The notes beneath the pieces were generated by a model. The model was not told the origin of the DNA, did not search any database, and worked only from the letters and a program-made list of their open reading frames with translations. Of a stretch of DNA of 51,458 bases, positions 25,110 through 32,222 are shown piece by piece. The first letter of the stretch is position 1, and every line of letters starts with the position of its first letter. The stretch spans positions 1 to 51,458 of the forward strand of contig JBMDXK010000013.1 of assembly GCA_048594375.1 (NCBI GenBank). Direction: 5' to 3'. Source of the stretch: JBMDXK01 sp048594375 (GTDB lineage Bacteria > Pseudomonadota > Alphaproteobacteria > Rhizobiales > Methylopilaceae). A program made the position numbers and the translations under genes.

Positions 25110-26129
25110 TTAACTTTTCCGCTGGATGACGAAATCTACCACGTCACTCAAAGCTTCCTTTACAGGATGATCTGCAAATACTTTCAATGCGCTGTGAGCC
25201 ATTGCACCATATTTCCGCGCTTCTTCAAAGGTTTGCCCCAATGTGTTGTGCTTTTTCAAAATGCCCAGCGCGGTTTCAAGATCATTCTCCTGAATATCCC
25301 GCTCGCCAAGTGTTCTTTGCCAGAACGCGCGTTCCTGATTGTCGGCCTGTTGCAAGGCAAAAATAATCGGCAGCGTGATTTTGCCTTCGCGGAAATCATC
25401 CCCTACCCGCTTTCCCAAAGCTTCGGCCTCGCCGCCGTAATCAAGGGCATCATCCACCAGCTGGAAAGCAATGCCGAGTGCGTCGCCATATTGCCGGAGT
25501 GCCGTTTGCTCCGCTTCACCGGCTTTGGCAAGGGCGGGGCCAACTTCGCACGCCGCCGCAAACAACGCTGCGGTTTTAGAACGGATAACCTGCAAATACT
25601 GCTCCTGCGTGGTTTCCAGATGCTGAGCGGCCGCAAGCTGCATCACTTCGCCTTCCGCAATCACCGTTGCTGCCGTGGACAAAATATCAAGACATTCGAG
25701 TGAGCCGACATCCACCATCATGCGGAAGGCTTGCCCCAGCAGAAAATCACCCACCAACACCGACGCCTCGTTGCCCCACACCATACGCGCAGACTTCTTG
25801 CCGCGTCGCATATCGCTTTCATCCACCACGTCATCATGCAGCAATGTAGCGGTGTGCATAAATTCCACCGCAGCCGCCAACGCCACGGGATGCTTGCTCT
25901 CAGGATAGCCGCACAGCTTTGCACCCGCCAGAGCCAGCATGGGGCGGATGCGTTTGCCGCCCGAACTGATGAGATGGTTGGCCACTTCCGGTATCATCGT
26001 CACATCGGAGCCAGTTTTGGAAAGGATTAGCGCATTAACTTCCGCCATATCCGCTTCAACCAGCTTTGCCAAAGCTTCCACGCCCGAAGAACGCGGGTGG
26101 GAGATTTTAGAAGAAATGGCTGTTTCCAC
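25110..26129 (-). CDS. ispB: Long-chain polyprenyl diphosphate synthase (octaprenyl/decaprenyl type)
   Basis: This trans-prenyltransferase makes the isoprenoid side chain of ubiquinone. The 339-residue protein has the first aspartate-rich motif in LLHDDVVDESDMRRGK, the second in QLVDDALDYGG, and the GKITLPIIFALQ segment. The chain length of the product (C40 to C50) cannot be told with certainty. The start is a GTG at 26129 with AGGATT before it; there is no alternative ATG for 27 codons. It lies downstream of glyS on the same strand, about 80 bases away. Confidence 0.93.
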   Translation of the reverse strand: METAISSKISHPRSSGVEALAKLVEADMAEVNALILSKTGSDVTMIPEVANHLISSGGKRIRPMLALAGAKLCGYPESKHPVALAAAVEFMHTATLLHDDVVDESDMRRGKKSARMVWGNEASVLVGDFLLGQAFRMMVDVGSLECLDILSTAATVIAEGEVMQLAAAQHLETTQEQYLQVIRSKTAALFAAACEVGPALAKAGEAEQTALRQYGDALGIAFQLVDDALDYGGEAEALGKRVGDDFREGKITLPIIFALQQADNQERAFWQRTLGERDIQENDLETALGILKKHNTLGQTFEEARKYGAMAHSALKVFADHPVKEALSDVVDFVIQRKS

Positions 26130-26211
26130 GGGCTAATCCTGTCTTTTTATTTCAATTCTTTTATTTTGCAGCGTTAGCTAACATAAGCGCATAGCGCCCT
26201 GCACATTCAAT

Positions 26212-28551
26212 TTAACCCGCAATCTTGCTGAAATCGGCGACTTTGTGTACCGCATCGCGCAATTGTGTGAGAAGGCGCAAGCGATTCTGGCGCAAGTTGG
26301 GTTCGTTAGCATTCACGGTGATTTTGTCGAAAAACGCATCTACCGGCGCGCGTAAGGTTGAAAGCGCCTGCATGGCCGTGGTGAAATCCTCATTGCTCAC
26401 TGCTTTTTCAACGGTTGTTATTGCGGTTTGCAGAGCGTGGTGCAAGACTTTCTCTGCATCCTCCTGCAAGATGCTTGCATCAGGAGCGGCATCGAATGCG
26501 CCCTGCCCGTCTTTTTTCTCTTCGGCTTTGACGATGTTGGCTGCGCGGCGATAACCCGCCAGCAGATTCTTGCCGTCATCAGTATTGAGGAAGGTGCCTA
26601 ACGCTTCAATGCGGCGGGTCATAATGAAGAGGTCATCCTGATTGGGCAGCGCAAAGACGGCATCCACCAGATCATGCCGCGCACCTTGTTCGCGGAGCTG
26701 CACTTTGAGGCGGTCGGCGAGGAAGGCAATCAAGGTAGGCTTAAATAATTCAAGTTTGAGGAACTCGCTAACAGGCTCACCATTCGCATTTAATTTAATA
26801 TCCGTATCGTTATATGATTTTATATAACAACCTGAATCAATTATATCCTGAATATAATCATATCTGTCATCAAAATTTCTATCATCAGACTCAAAATCCA
26901 TAATACAAGAAACATAATTTTCTGTTTCAAACTGGAATGGTTCTCCAGCACCATCATACTGAAAATCAGTTGAGTATTTTACTGTATAGGCCATTCCATT
27001 ATCAAAAAGCGTCTCTGCATACCACCAAGTACTATACTCTATAATTGCAGTTAAAGAGCATCGAAGCCCATTCTCAAGCAGCAGCCTAATCACGCCCAAG
27101 GCAGCGCGGCGCAGGGCGTAAGGATCTTTAGAGCCGGTTGGCTTTTCATCAATCGCCCAGAAGCCCGTGAGGGTGTCGATTTTGTCGGCGAGCGCCACGG
27201 CAATGGTGACTTTGTTGCTCGGCACTGTATCGGAAGGGCCTTGTGGTTTGTAATGGTCGGAAAGCGCTTCAGCAATGTTTGGAGAAAGATTGCCGTTGAT
27301 GGCCAGCGGCGCGAGATAGCGCCCCGCCAAGCCTTGCACTTCGGGAAATTCGCCCACGGTTTCGGTGAGCAAATCCGCTTTGCAGAGTTGTGCAGCGGTG
27401 CGCACCTCATTTTCATCGGCACCAATCTGTTTTGCAATATAAACTGCCAGCTCTTCAATGCGCTTTACGCGATCCGCTTGCGTGCCAAGCTTGGCATGGA
27501 ATACCACGTTTTGCAGTTTTGCTGCACGGTCGGCCAGCGGGATTTTCTTATCCCCTTCCCAGAAGAACCGCGCATCAGCAAGGCGCGCGCGCACCACGCG
27601 CTCGTTGCCCGCAACAATGGCAGCGCCGCCATCTTTAGCAGCAATGTTGGATACCAGAATGAATTTGTTGGTGAGTTTGCCGTTGCCATCGCGCAGCACA
27701 AAGCATTTCTGGTTGGCGCGGATGGTGGTGCGGATCACTTCTTCCGGCACATCCAGGAAGGCTGCATCGAACGCACCCATCTTCACAACCGGCCATTCCA
27801 CAAGTCCGGCCACTTCTTCCAAGAGGCCAGCATCTTCCACCAGCTCCAACCCTTGGGCAAAGCTGAGGTCTTTGGCATCGTGCAGAATGATGTCGCGGCG
27901 GCGAGCCGCATCCAGCACCACAAAGGCTTTTTCCAATGCGGGCTGGTAGTCATCAAAGCGGCGGATACGGATGCTTTGCGGGGAAAGAAAACGGTGGCCA
28001 TACGTGGTATCACCGGAAACAATGCCTTCGACTTCAAACGGCACAATTTCCGTTTCTTCCATCGCCGAACCAAAGGTGCATAAAATGCTGTGCAGCGGGC
28101 GCACCCACCGCATGGAACCGTTGCCCCACCGCATGGATTTCGGCCACGGAAACGCGCGGATGATTTCGGGCAGCTTTTCGCTTAAAAGCGCGATGGTGGT
28201 GCGGCCTTTTTTCTCCAGCACCGCCAGATAAAAATCGCCTTTTGGATCCTGCTGGATTTTGGCTTCATCAATGCTGGCCAACCCTGCCGCTTTTAAAAAG
28301 CCATTGATCGCCCCTTCCGGTGCGCCCACGCGGGGGCCTTTGCGCTCTTCGCGCGTATCGGGCTGCTGTGCGGGAAGCCCCTGCACCGTCAACGCCAGAC
28401 GGCGCGGCGTTGCAAAAGCTTTTGCGCCTTCATAGGTAAGGCCAGCGTCCACCAGCATATTCGTGACAAGGCGGCGCAGATCTTCGGCAGCCTGGCCTTG
28501 CATACGGGCAGGAATTTCTTCGGAAAACAGTTCAAGCAGCAAATCGGGCAT
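26212..28551 (-). CDS. glyS: Glycyl-tRNA synthetase beta subunit (with an inserted segment)
   Basis: GlyS pairs with GlyQ to charge tRNA-Gly in the bacterial alpha2-beta2 enzyme; the beta chain binds tRNA. The start at ATG 28551 gives MPDLLLELFSEEIPARMQ, the conserved N terminus. Other hallmarks are GNGSMRWVRPLHSI, EFPEVQGLAGRYLA, SKDPYALRRAALGVIRLLLENGL cut here after 20 in the family pattern, and DRLKVQLREQGARHDLVDAVF. About 779 residues in total, longer than most relatives. The excess lies in one visibly AT-rich, Asp/Tyr/Asn-rich block between ENGLR and FLADRLKV (see 26765-27050). The frame stays open throughout, so the protein is probably functional. glyQ starts upstream on the same strand, 48 bases away. 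Confidence 0.94.
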   Translation of the reverse strand: MPDLLLELFSEEIPARMQGQAAEDLRRLVTNMLVDAGLTYEGAKAFATPRRLALTVQGLPAQQPDTREERKGPRVGAPEGAINGFLKAAGLASIDEAKIQQDPKGDFYLAVLEKKGRTTIALLSEKLPEIIRAFPWPKSMRWGNGSMRWVRPLHSILCTFGSAMEETEIVPFEVEGIVSGDTTYGHRFLSPQSIRIRRFDDYQPALEKAFVVLDAARRRDIILHDAKDLSFAQGLELVEDAGLLEEVAGLVEWPVVKMGAFDAAFLDVPEEVIRTTIRANQKCFVLRDGNGKLTNKFILVSNIAAKDGGAAIVAGNERVVRARLADARFFWEGDKKIPLADRAAKLQNVVFHAKLGTQADRVKRIEELAVYIAKQIGADENEVRTAAQLCKADLLTETVGEFPEVQGLAGRYLAPLAINGNLSPNIAEALSDHYKPQGPSDTVPSNKVTIAVALADKIDTLTGFWAIDEKPTGSKDPYALRRAALGVIRLLLENGLRCSLTAIIEYSTWWYAETLFDNGMAYTVKYSTDFQYDGAGEPFQFETENYVSCIMDFESDDRNFDDRYDYIQDIIDSGCYIKSYNDTDIKLNANGEPVSEFLKLELFKPTLIAFLADRLKVQLREQGARHDLVDAVFALPNQDDLFIMTRRIEALGTFLNTDDGKNLLAGYRRAANIVKAEEKKDGQGAFDAAPDASILQEDAEKVLHHALQTAITTVEKAVSNEDFTTAMQALSTLRAPVDAFFDKITVNANEPNLRQNRLRLLTQLRDAVHKVADFSKIAG
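26765..27050 (-). other. AT-rich in-frame insertion inside glyS
   Basis: Within glyS, the roughly 285 bases between the codons for ENGLR and FLADRLKV are far more AT-rich than both flanks. They code for a Tyr/Asp/Asn-rich peptide (for example FESDDRNFDDRYDYIQDII) that I do not recall from other GlyS proteins. Relatives have roughly 25-35 residues at this place, here about 100. It corresponds to about residues 500-595 of the protein. The length keeps the frame. It resembles in behaviour the palindromic elements that insert into Rickettsia genes, but I see no long palindrome here. Confidence 0.65.
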
Positions 28552-28599
28552 TTTTATCTGTAACTTTTCACATTGATTCAAAGAGGCAATCGCAAGAGT

Positions 28600-29505
28600 T
28601 TATGCAGCCATTCCACCGCCTGCGGTTTTCAGCCATGCAGCACCGCAGGCCTTGGCCAGCTCACGCACCCGCAAAATATAGCTCTGCCGTTCAGTGACCG
28701 AAATCTTGCCGCGCGAATCCAGCAGGTTGAAAACATGGCTTGCCTTAATGCACTGGTCGTAAGCAGGCAACGCCATCAGATGCTTTTGGCCATTATCACC
28801 GGCATCCAAAAGTGCCTTGCACTCTTTTTCAGCGTTGTTGAAATGGCTTAGCAGCAACTCGGTGTCAGCATGTTCAAAATCGTAGCGGGAAAATTCCTGC
28901 TCTGCTTGCAGGAACACATCGCCATAAGTGACCTTCTCCGCACCTTCACGGCCATTGAAGTTGAGGTCATAAACATTTTCCACGCCCTGAATATACATGG
29001 CAAGGCGTTCCAGACCGTAAGTCAGCTCACCGGCCACGGGGCTGCACTCAATACCTGCAACCTGCTGAAAATACGTGAACTGCGACACTTCCATGCCATC
29101 GCACCAGCACTCCCAGCCTAAGCCCCATGCACCAAGTGTCGGGCTTTCCCAGTCATCCTCTACAAAGCGGATATCGTGCAGCAGCGGATCAATACCGATG
29201 GCGCGGAGGCTTTCCAGATACAGCTCCTGCAAATTCGGCGGCGAAGGCTTTAAAATCACCTGATACTGGTAATAATGCTGCAAACGGTTCGGGTTTTCAC
29301 CATAACGCCCGTCTTTCGGGCGGCGGGAAGGCTGCACATACGCCGCACGCCAGGGCTTTGCTCCCAACGCCCGCAAGGTGGTGGCGGGATGAAACGTGCC
29401 TGCCCCCATTTCCATATCATAGGGCTGGAGAATCACGCAGCCCTTTTCCGCCCAAAAGCGTTGCAAGGTGAGAATTAAACCCTGAAAAGAACGGGAAGGT
29501 GACAT
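28600..29505 (-). CDS. glyQ: Glycyl-tRNA synthetase alpha subunit
   Basis: GlyQ is the catalytic class II aminoacylation subunit that acts with GlyS. The sequence is highly conserved: FWAEKGCVILQPYDMEMGAG, YGENPNRLQHYYQYQVI, and QFTYFQQVAGIEC. Length from ATG 29505 is 301 residues, the family norm. An in-frame ATG at 29526 adds seven residues and cannot be excluded; neither has a strong ribosome site. A small opposed-context ORF (29510-29713) overlaps this alternative start on the same strand. Confidence 0.95.
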   Translation of the reverse strand: MSPSRSFQGLILTLQRFWAEKGCVILQPYDMEMGAGTFHPATTLRALGAKPWRAAYVQPSRRPKDGRYGENPNRLQHYYQYQVILKPSPPNLQELYLESLRAIGIDPLLHDIRFVEDDWESPTLGAWGLGWECWCDGMEVSQFTYFQQVAGIECSPVAGELTYGLERLAMYIQGVENVYDLNFNGREGAEKVTYGDVFLQAEQEFSRYDFEHADTELLLSHFNNAEKECKALLDAGDNGQKHLMALPAYDQCIKASHVFNLLDSRGKISVTERQSYILRVRELAKACGAAWLKTAGGGMAA

Positions 29506-29509
29506 AAAA

Positions 29510-29713
29510 TCAGGCTGGGTTGTCATGGATATCACGAAGGTTATGCGGCTCAATAAACAAAAAATGCGCTGAAGGCATTGCCACACTAAAGGATTTCTTG
29601 TGCGGTTCAATATCTTTCTGCATGAGAAAGCGTTTAAGTAAAGGTATTATTTCTCTGTAAGATACCTTCACATCCAAAACATATGACTCTTGACATTGTA
29701 TTGGATTCATCAT
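29510..29713 (-). CDS. Doubtful small AT-rich ORF upstream of glyQ
   Basis: A 67-residue frame that starts with two ATGs (29713, 29710). It has no visible ribosome site, but the translation looks protein-like (VLDVKVSYREIIPLLKRFLM). It ends just before the glyQ ATG at 29505 and covers the glyQ promoter region. It is divergent from the Panacea-type gene at 29779 and shares its intergenic region. It may be a remnant or a leader peptide. No family recognised. Confidence 0.3.
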   Translation of the reverse strand: MMNPIQCQESYVLDVKVSYREIIPLLKRFLMQKDIEPHKKSFSVAMPSAHFLFIEPHNLRDIHDNPA

Positions 29714-29717
29714 TTAT

Positions 29718-29739
29718 ACACATTGTATTTTTATTGTGT
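29718..29739. promoter_or_regulatory. Operator-like inverted repeat upstream of the Panacea-type gene
   Basis: ACACA (29718-29722) faces TGTGT (29735-29739) in AT-rich DNA 40 bases before the GTG at 29779. An outer ACATT/AATGT pair overlaps it. Autoregulation is usual in toxin-antitoxin operons, and this is the best candidate site, but the repeat is short. Confidence 0.35.
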
Positions 29740-29778
29740 TAATGTTCTTGTAAAATTTCAATGAAAGGAGGGTGTAAG

Positions 29779-30219
29779 GTGGTTTCTTCATTTGAAGCAG
29801 CAAAATATCTTTGCTCTCTTAGTAAGTGGCAGCTTTCAAATTTGAAGCTCCAAAAAATACTTTACTTGGCAGATTTGAATTTTCTTGGGAATACAGGAAA
29901 TCGTTTGATTGATGAGGATTTTGAGGCGTGGGATTATGGACCTGTTCTCACCTCTCTGTATCACAGGTGTAAACCCTTTGGCTCTAAAGATGTACCCAAT
30001 GTTTTCTGGGGCGTAAATGATCTGGAAAAGACTTCTCCAGAAGCTTTGATGCTGAATCGGGCTTGGGAGAAATTGCGTTCACAAACACCTGGGCAATTGG
30101 TTGCTAATACTCACTGGGAAAGAGGAGCATGGGTTAAGCGATATGTTCCAGGAGCGAAAGGTATAAAAATATCAACAGTTGATATGTGTGAAGAATACAG
30201 TGAACGTCGCGCATCCTGA
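29779..30219 (+). CDS. Panacea/SocA-like (GepA, DUF4065) protein, probable antitoxin
   Basis: A 146-residue protein of the Panacea group. The hallmark VSSFEAAKYLCSLSKWQLSN, followed by LKLQKILYLADLNFLG, matches the family pattern in which a short N-terminal helix is followed by LxLQKLLYxA. The EAWDYGPV stretch fits the second conserved block. Panacea proteins neutralise a wide range of toxins encoded beside them. The GTG at 29779 is preferred to ATG 29761, because the AAAGGAGGG ribosome site lies inside the longer reading and six bases before the GTG. Its 3' end overlaps the next gene. AT-rich composition suggests horizontal transfer. Confidence 0.78.
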   Translation: MVSSFEAAKYLCSLSKWQLSNLKLQKILYLADLNFLGNTGNRLIDEDFEAWDYGPVLTSLYHRCKPFGSKDVPNVFWGVNDLEKTSPEALMLNRAWEKLRSQTPGQLVANTHWERGAWVKRYVPGAKGIKISTVDMCEEYSERRAS

Positions 30220-30565
30220 TAATTCTGGCATTCAAAACAACCCTACGGAGTTTGATCCGCCCTACCCTTCTTCTCAAGGAAGTGAGGCGCTTTCAGATAG
30301 TATTGCCCGTTTGGAAACAGATTTAATCAATGAACGGGAAAAGCGGTGCGATGAAAGATTTTTTTGGGTTGCGTGCATTTTTCTTTTAATTCTTCCCTAT
30401 ATCTATCAGGCTGTACAGAGTTTTGCGCCATTTATTGTCATTTGTATTTTTGGTTTGGTTGCTCTGATGGGGCTAGCTTATAAGCTTGGGGTTGATATTG
30501 CTGTTCAGCTCATTGGCTGGTTGTTGCATTGGCTTACATCCAAATTAGGTATAGGCGAAAAATAG
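30200..30565 (+). CDS. Small two-helix membrane protein, candidate toxin of the Panacea pair
   Basis: About 121 residues with a polar, disordered N terminus (to about residue 30) and a short coiled-coil segment (SIARLETDLINEREKRC). Strongly hydrophobic helices follow around FFWVACIFLLILPYIY and FIVICIFGLVALMGLAY, and the C terminus is amphipathic. Start GTG 30200 overlaps the Panacea-type gene by 20 bases; a TTG at 30179 is an alternative. Membrane-disrupting small proteins are one known class of Panacea-linked toxins, so by position and build it is a candidate. The family is otherwise unrecognised. Confidence 0.65.
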   Translation: MNVAHPDNSGIQNNPTEFDPPYPSSQGSEALSDSIARLETDLINEREKRCDERFFWVACIFLLILPYIYQAVQSFAPFIVICIFGLVALMGLAYKLGVDIAVQLIGWLLHWLTSKLGIGEK

Positions 30566-30584
30566 ATATTTTCGGATTTGCACC

Positions 30585-31220
30585 ATGCCTGTTGATGACC
30601 TGTTTTCGTTTCTCCCTGCAATGCCACCGGACAGCAGCCGTATTGCCGGTGTTGATGAAGCCGGACGTGGCCCTTTGGCGGGGCCGGTGGTGGCCGCTGC
30701 GGTCATTCTCGATCCGCAAAACATACCGGATGGCCTTGATGACTCCAAAAAGCTCACCGCTAAAAAACGCGAAGCGCTGTATGAAGCTCTTCTTGCCACC
30801 GCGACCGTTTCCATTGCTTTTGCTTCCCCTGAGCGAATCGCACAGCTGAATATTCGCGGTGCAACCTTATGGGCAATGCGGCAAGCGGTGCTTGGCCTGA
30901 GCCTTCAGCCGCACCACGCCCTGATTGATGGCCGTGATGTGCCGCCCGACCTGCCCTGCTCCGCGCAAGCCATTGTTGGCGGGGATGGCCTTGTTGCCGC
31001 CATTGGCGCGGCTTCCATTGTGGCAAAAGTCACCCGCGACCGGCTGATGGTGCAGCTTGGCGCATATTACCCGGCTTATGGCTTTGAAAAACATATGGGT
31101 TATGGCACTGCACAGCACCTTGCGGCGCTGGAACAATGCGGCGCTACCCCCCATCATCGCCGTGGCTTTGCTCCGGTGGATCGGGCTCTTGCACCAACCA
31201 AGCTGCGGAAAAGTGCTTAA
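30585..31220 (+). CDS. rnhB: Ribonuclease HII
   Basis: RNase HII removes single ribonucleotides and RNA primers from DNA. The 211-residue protein has the DEAGRGPLAGPV signature (catalytic Asp and Glu near residues 24-25), LDDSKKLTAKKREALYE, and ALIDGRDVP with a third acidic residue. The AIGAASIVAKVTRDRLM block supplies the remaining catalytic aspartate. The compact C terminus GFEKHMGYGTAQHLAAL and HHRRGFAPVD is standard. The gene starts 19 bases after the AT-rich toxin-candidate gene but matches the housekeeping GC content. Confidence 0.95.
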   Translation: MPVDDLFSFLPAMPPDSSRIAGVDEAGRGPLAGPVVAAAVILDPQNIPDGLDDSKKLTAKKREALYEALLATATVSIAFASPERIAQLNIRGATLWAMRQAVLGLSLQPHHALIDGRDVPPDLPCSAQAIVGGDGLVAAIGAASIVAKVTRDRLMVQLGAYYPAYGFEKHMGYGTAQHLAALEQCGATPHHRRGFAPVDRALAPTKLRKSA

Positions 31221-31352
31221 AAAGCCTTAATTTTGGCCGCTTTAATATTTAAGGCAGTTGCAATCTGGATATTCTTGCCCTTAAGTATGGTTCAAAGCTG
31301 CGCTCTTTCCTGCATCTCAGGAAAAGTTAAGAAATGAAAAAAGGTTGATGCA

Positions 31353-32099
31353 ATGAAACGATCCCTCCTTTCCATGGCGGTTGGCGCCCTGTTGCTGGTA
31401 GTGCTGATTGCGGCGGGTGCCTGGCTGCTCAATGGCGGCAATACATCAACCCAAACCCAGACCGCAACTTCTTCCGCAACCGATCCGGCTTCCTCTGACG
31501 CTGTGGTGCCTGGTCGCACCGGCGCGAACGCCGCAACCGCCGAAGAAAAAGCCCGGTTTACCGAATTGCTCACTCCCGGCGCTCTGGAAGAACAGGTTCT
31601 GGGCAGCGATACTGCACCCGTGACCATTATCGAATACGCCTCTTTAACATGCTCCCACTGCGCGACCTTCCACAAACAAGTGTGGCCAACGCTCAAAGCC
31701 AACTATATTGATACCGGCAAAGTACGGTTTATCTTCCGCGAATTTCCGCTGGATGAATATGCCACAGCCGGCTTTATGCTGGCACGCTGCCGTGAAGACG
31801 GTAAGTTCTTTGAAGTGGTGGATGCCTTCTTTGCACAACTGGACGGCCTGGTGACGGCCAGCGAGCCACCCGTGTGGATCCAAAGCTTTGCAAAGCAAAT
31901 CGGCTTTACCGATGAAAGTCTTAAAGAATGCGTCAGCAATACCGAACTGGAAGAAAACATCACCGCTGTACGCCAACGCGCCAGTGAAAAATTTGGTGTA
32001 AGCTCCACGCCTACATTCTTTATCAATGGCCGCATCCACCGCGGTGCCATGACGGTTCCAGAGCTTGAAAAAGCCATTGCGGATGCACCAACGCTTTAA
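31353..32099 (+). CDS. DsbA-family thiol oxidoreductase, membrane-anchored
   Basis: A 248-residue periplasmic thioredoxin-fold protein. One hydrophobic N-terminal helix (about residues 5-25) is a signal or anchor. A disordered Ser/Thr/Gly linker runs to about residue 62. The DsbA-like domain follows, with the redox motif CSHC at 100-103 and the cis-proline loop in SSTPTFFING. It probably oxidises thiols of envelope proteins. In many Alphaproteobacteria a DsbA-like gene lies directly before smc, as here. A hairpin terminator follows at 32126-32155. Confidence 0.88.
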   Translation: MKRSLLSMAVGALLLVVLIAAGAWLLNGGNTSTQTQTATSSATDPASSDAVVPGRTGANAATAEEKARFTELLTPGALEEQVLGSDTAPVTIIEYASLTCSHCATFHKQVWPTLKANYIDTGKVRFIFREFPLDEYATAGFMLARCREDGKFFEVVDAFFAQLDGLVTASEPPVWIQSFAKQIGFTDESLKECVSNTELEENITAVRQRASEKFGVSSTPTFFINGRIHRGAMTVPELEKAIADAPTL

Positions 32100-32125
32100 A
32101 ATTGCAGTCTCAGATTGCCTCAGGA

Positions 32126-32155
32126 ACAGGCTGTGGAAACGCAGCCTGTCTTTTT
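32126..32155 (+). terminator. Intrinsic terminator after the DsbA-like gene
   Basis: ACAGGCTG (32126-32133) pairs with CAGCCTGT (32142-32149) around an eight-base loop and is followed by a C and five T (32151-32155). It separates the DsbA-like gene from smc. Confidence 0.85.
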
Positions 32156-32222
32156 ATATTCGCAGACGCATGGAATCGTGTAATCTTTAGAAACTGCGTT
32201 TTCGCCATGGATTTTATGCGGC

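Noticed and set aside
27241..28083. Long frame on the strand opposite glyS
   Set aside because: Shadow of glyS; the strong GlyS motifs fix the coding strand.
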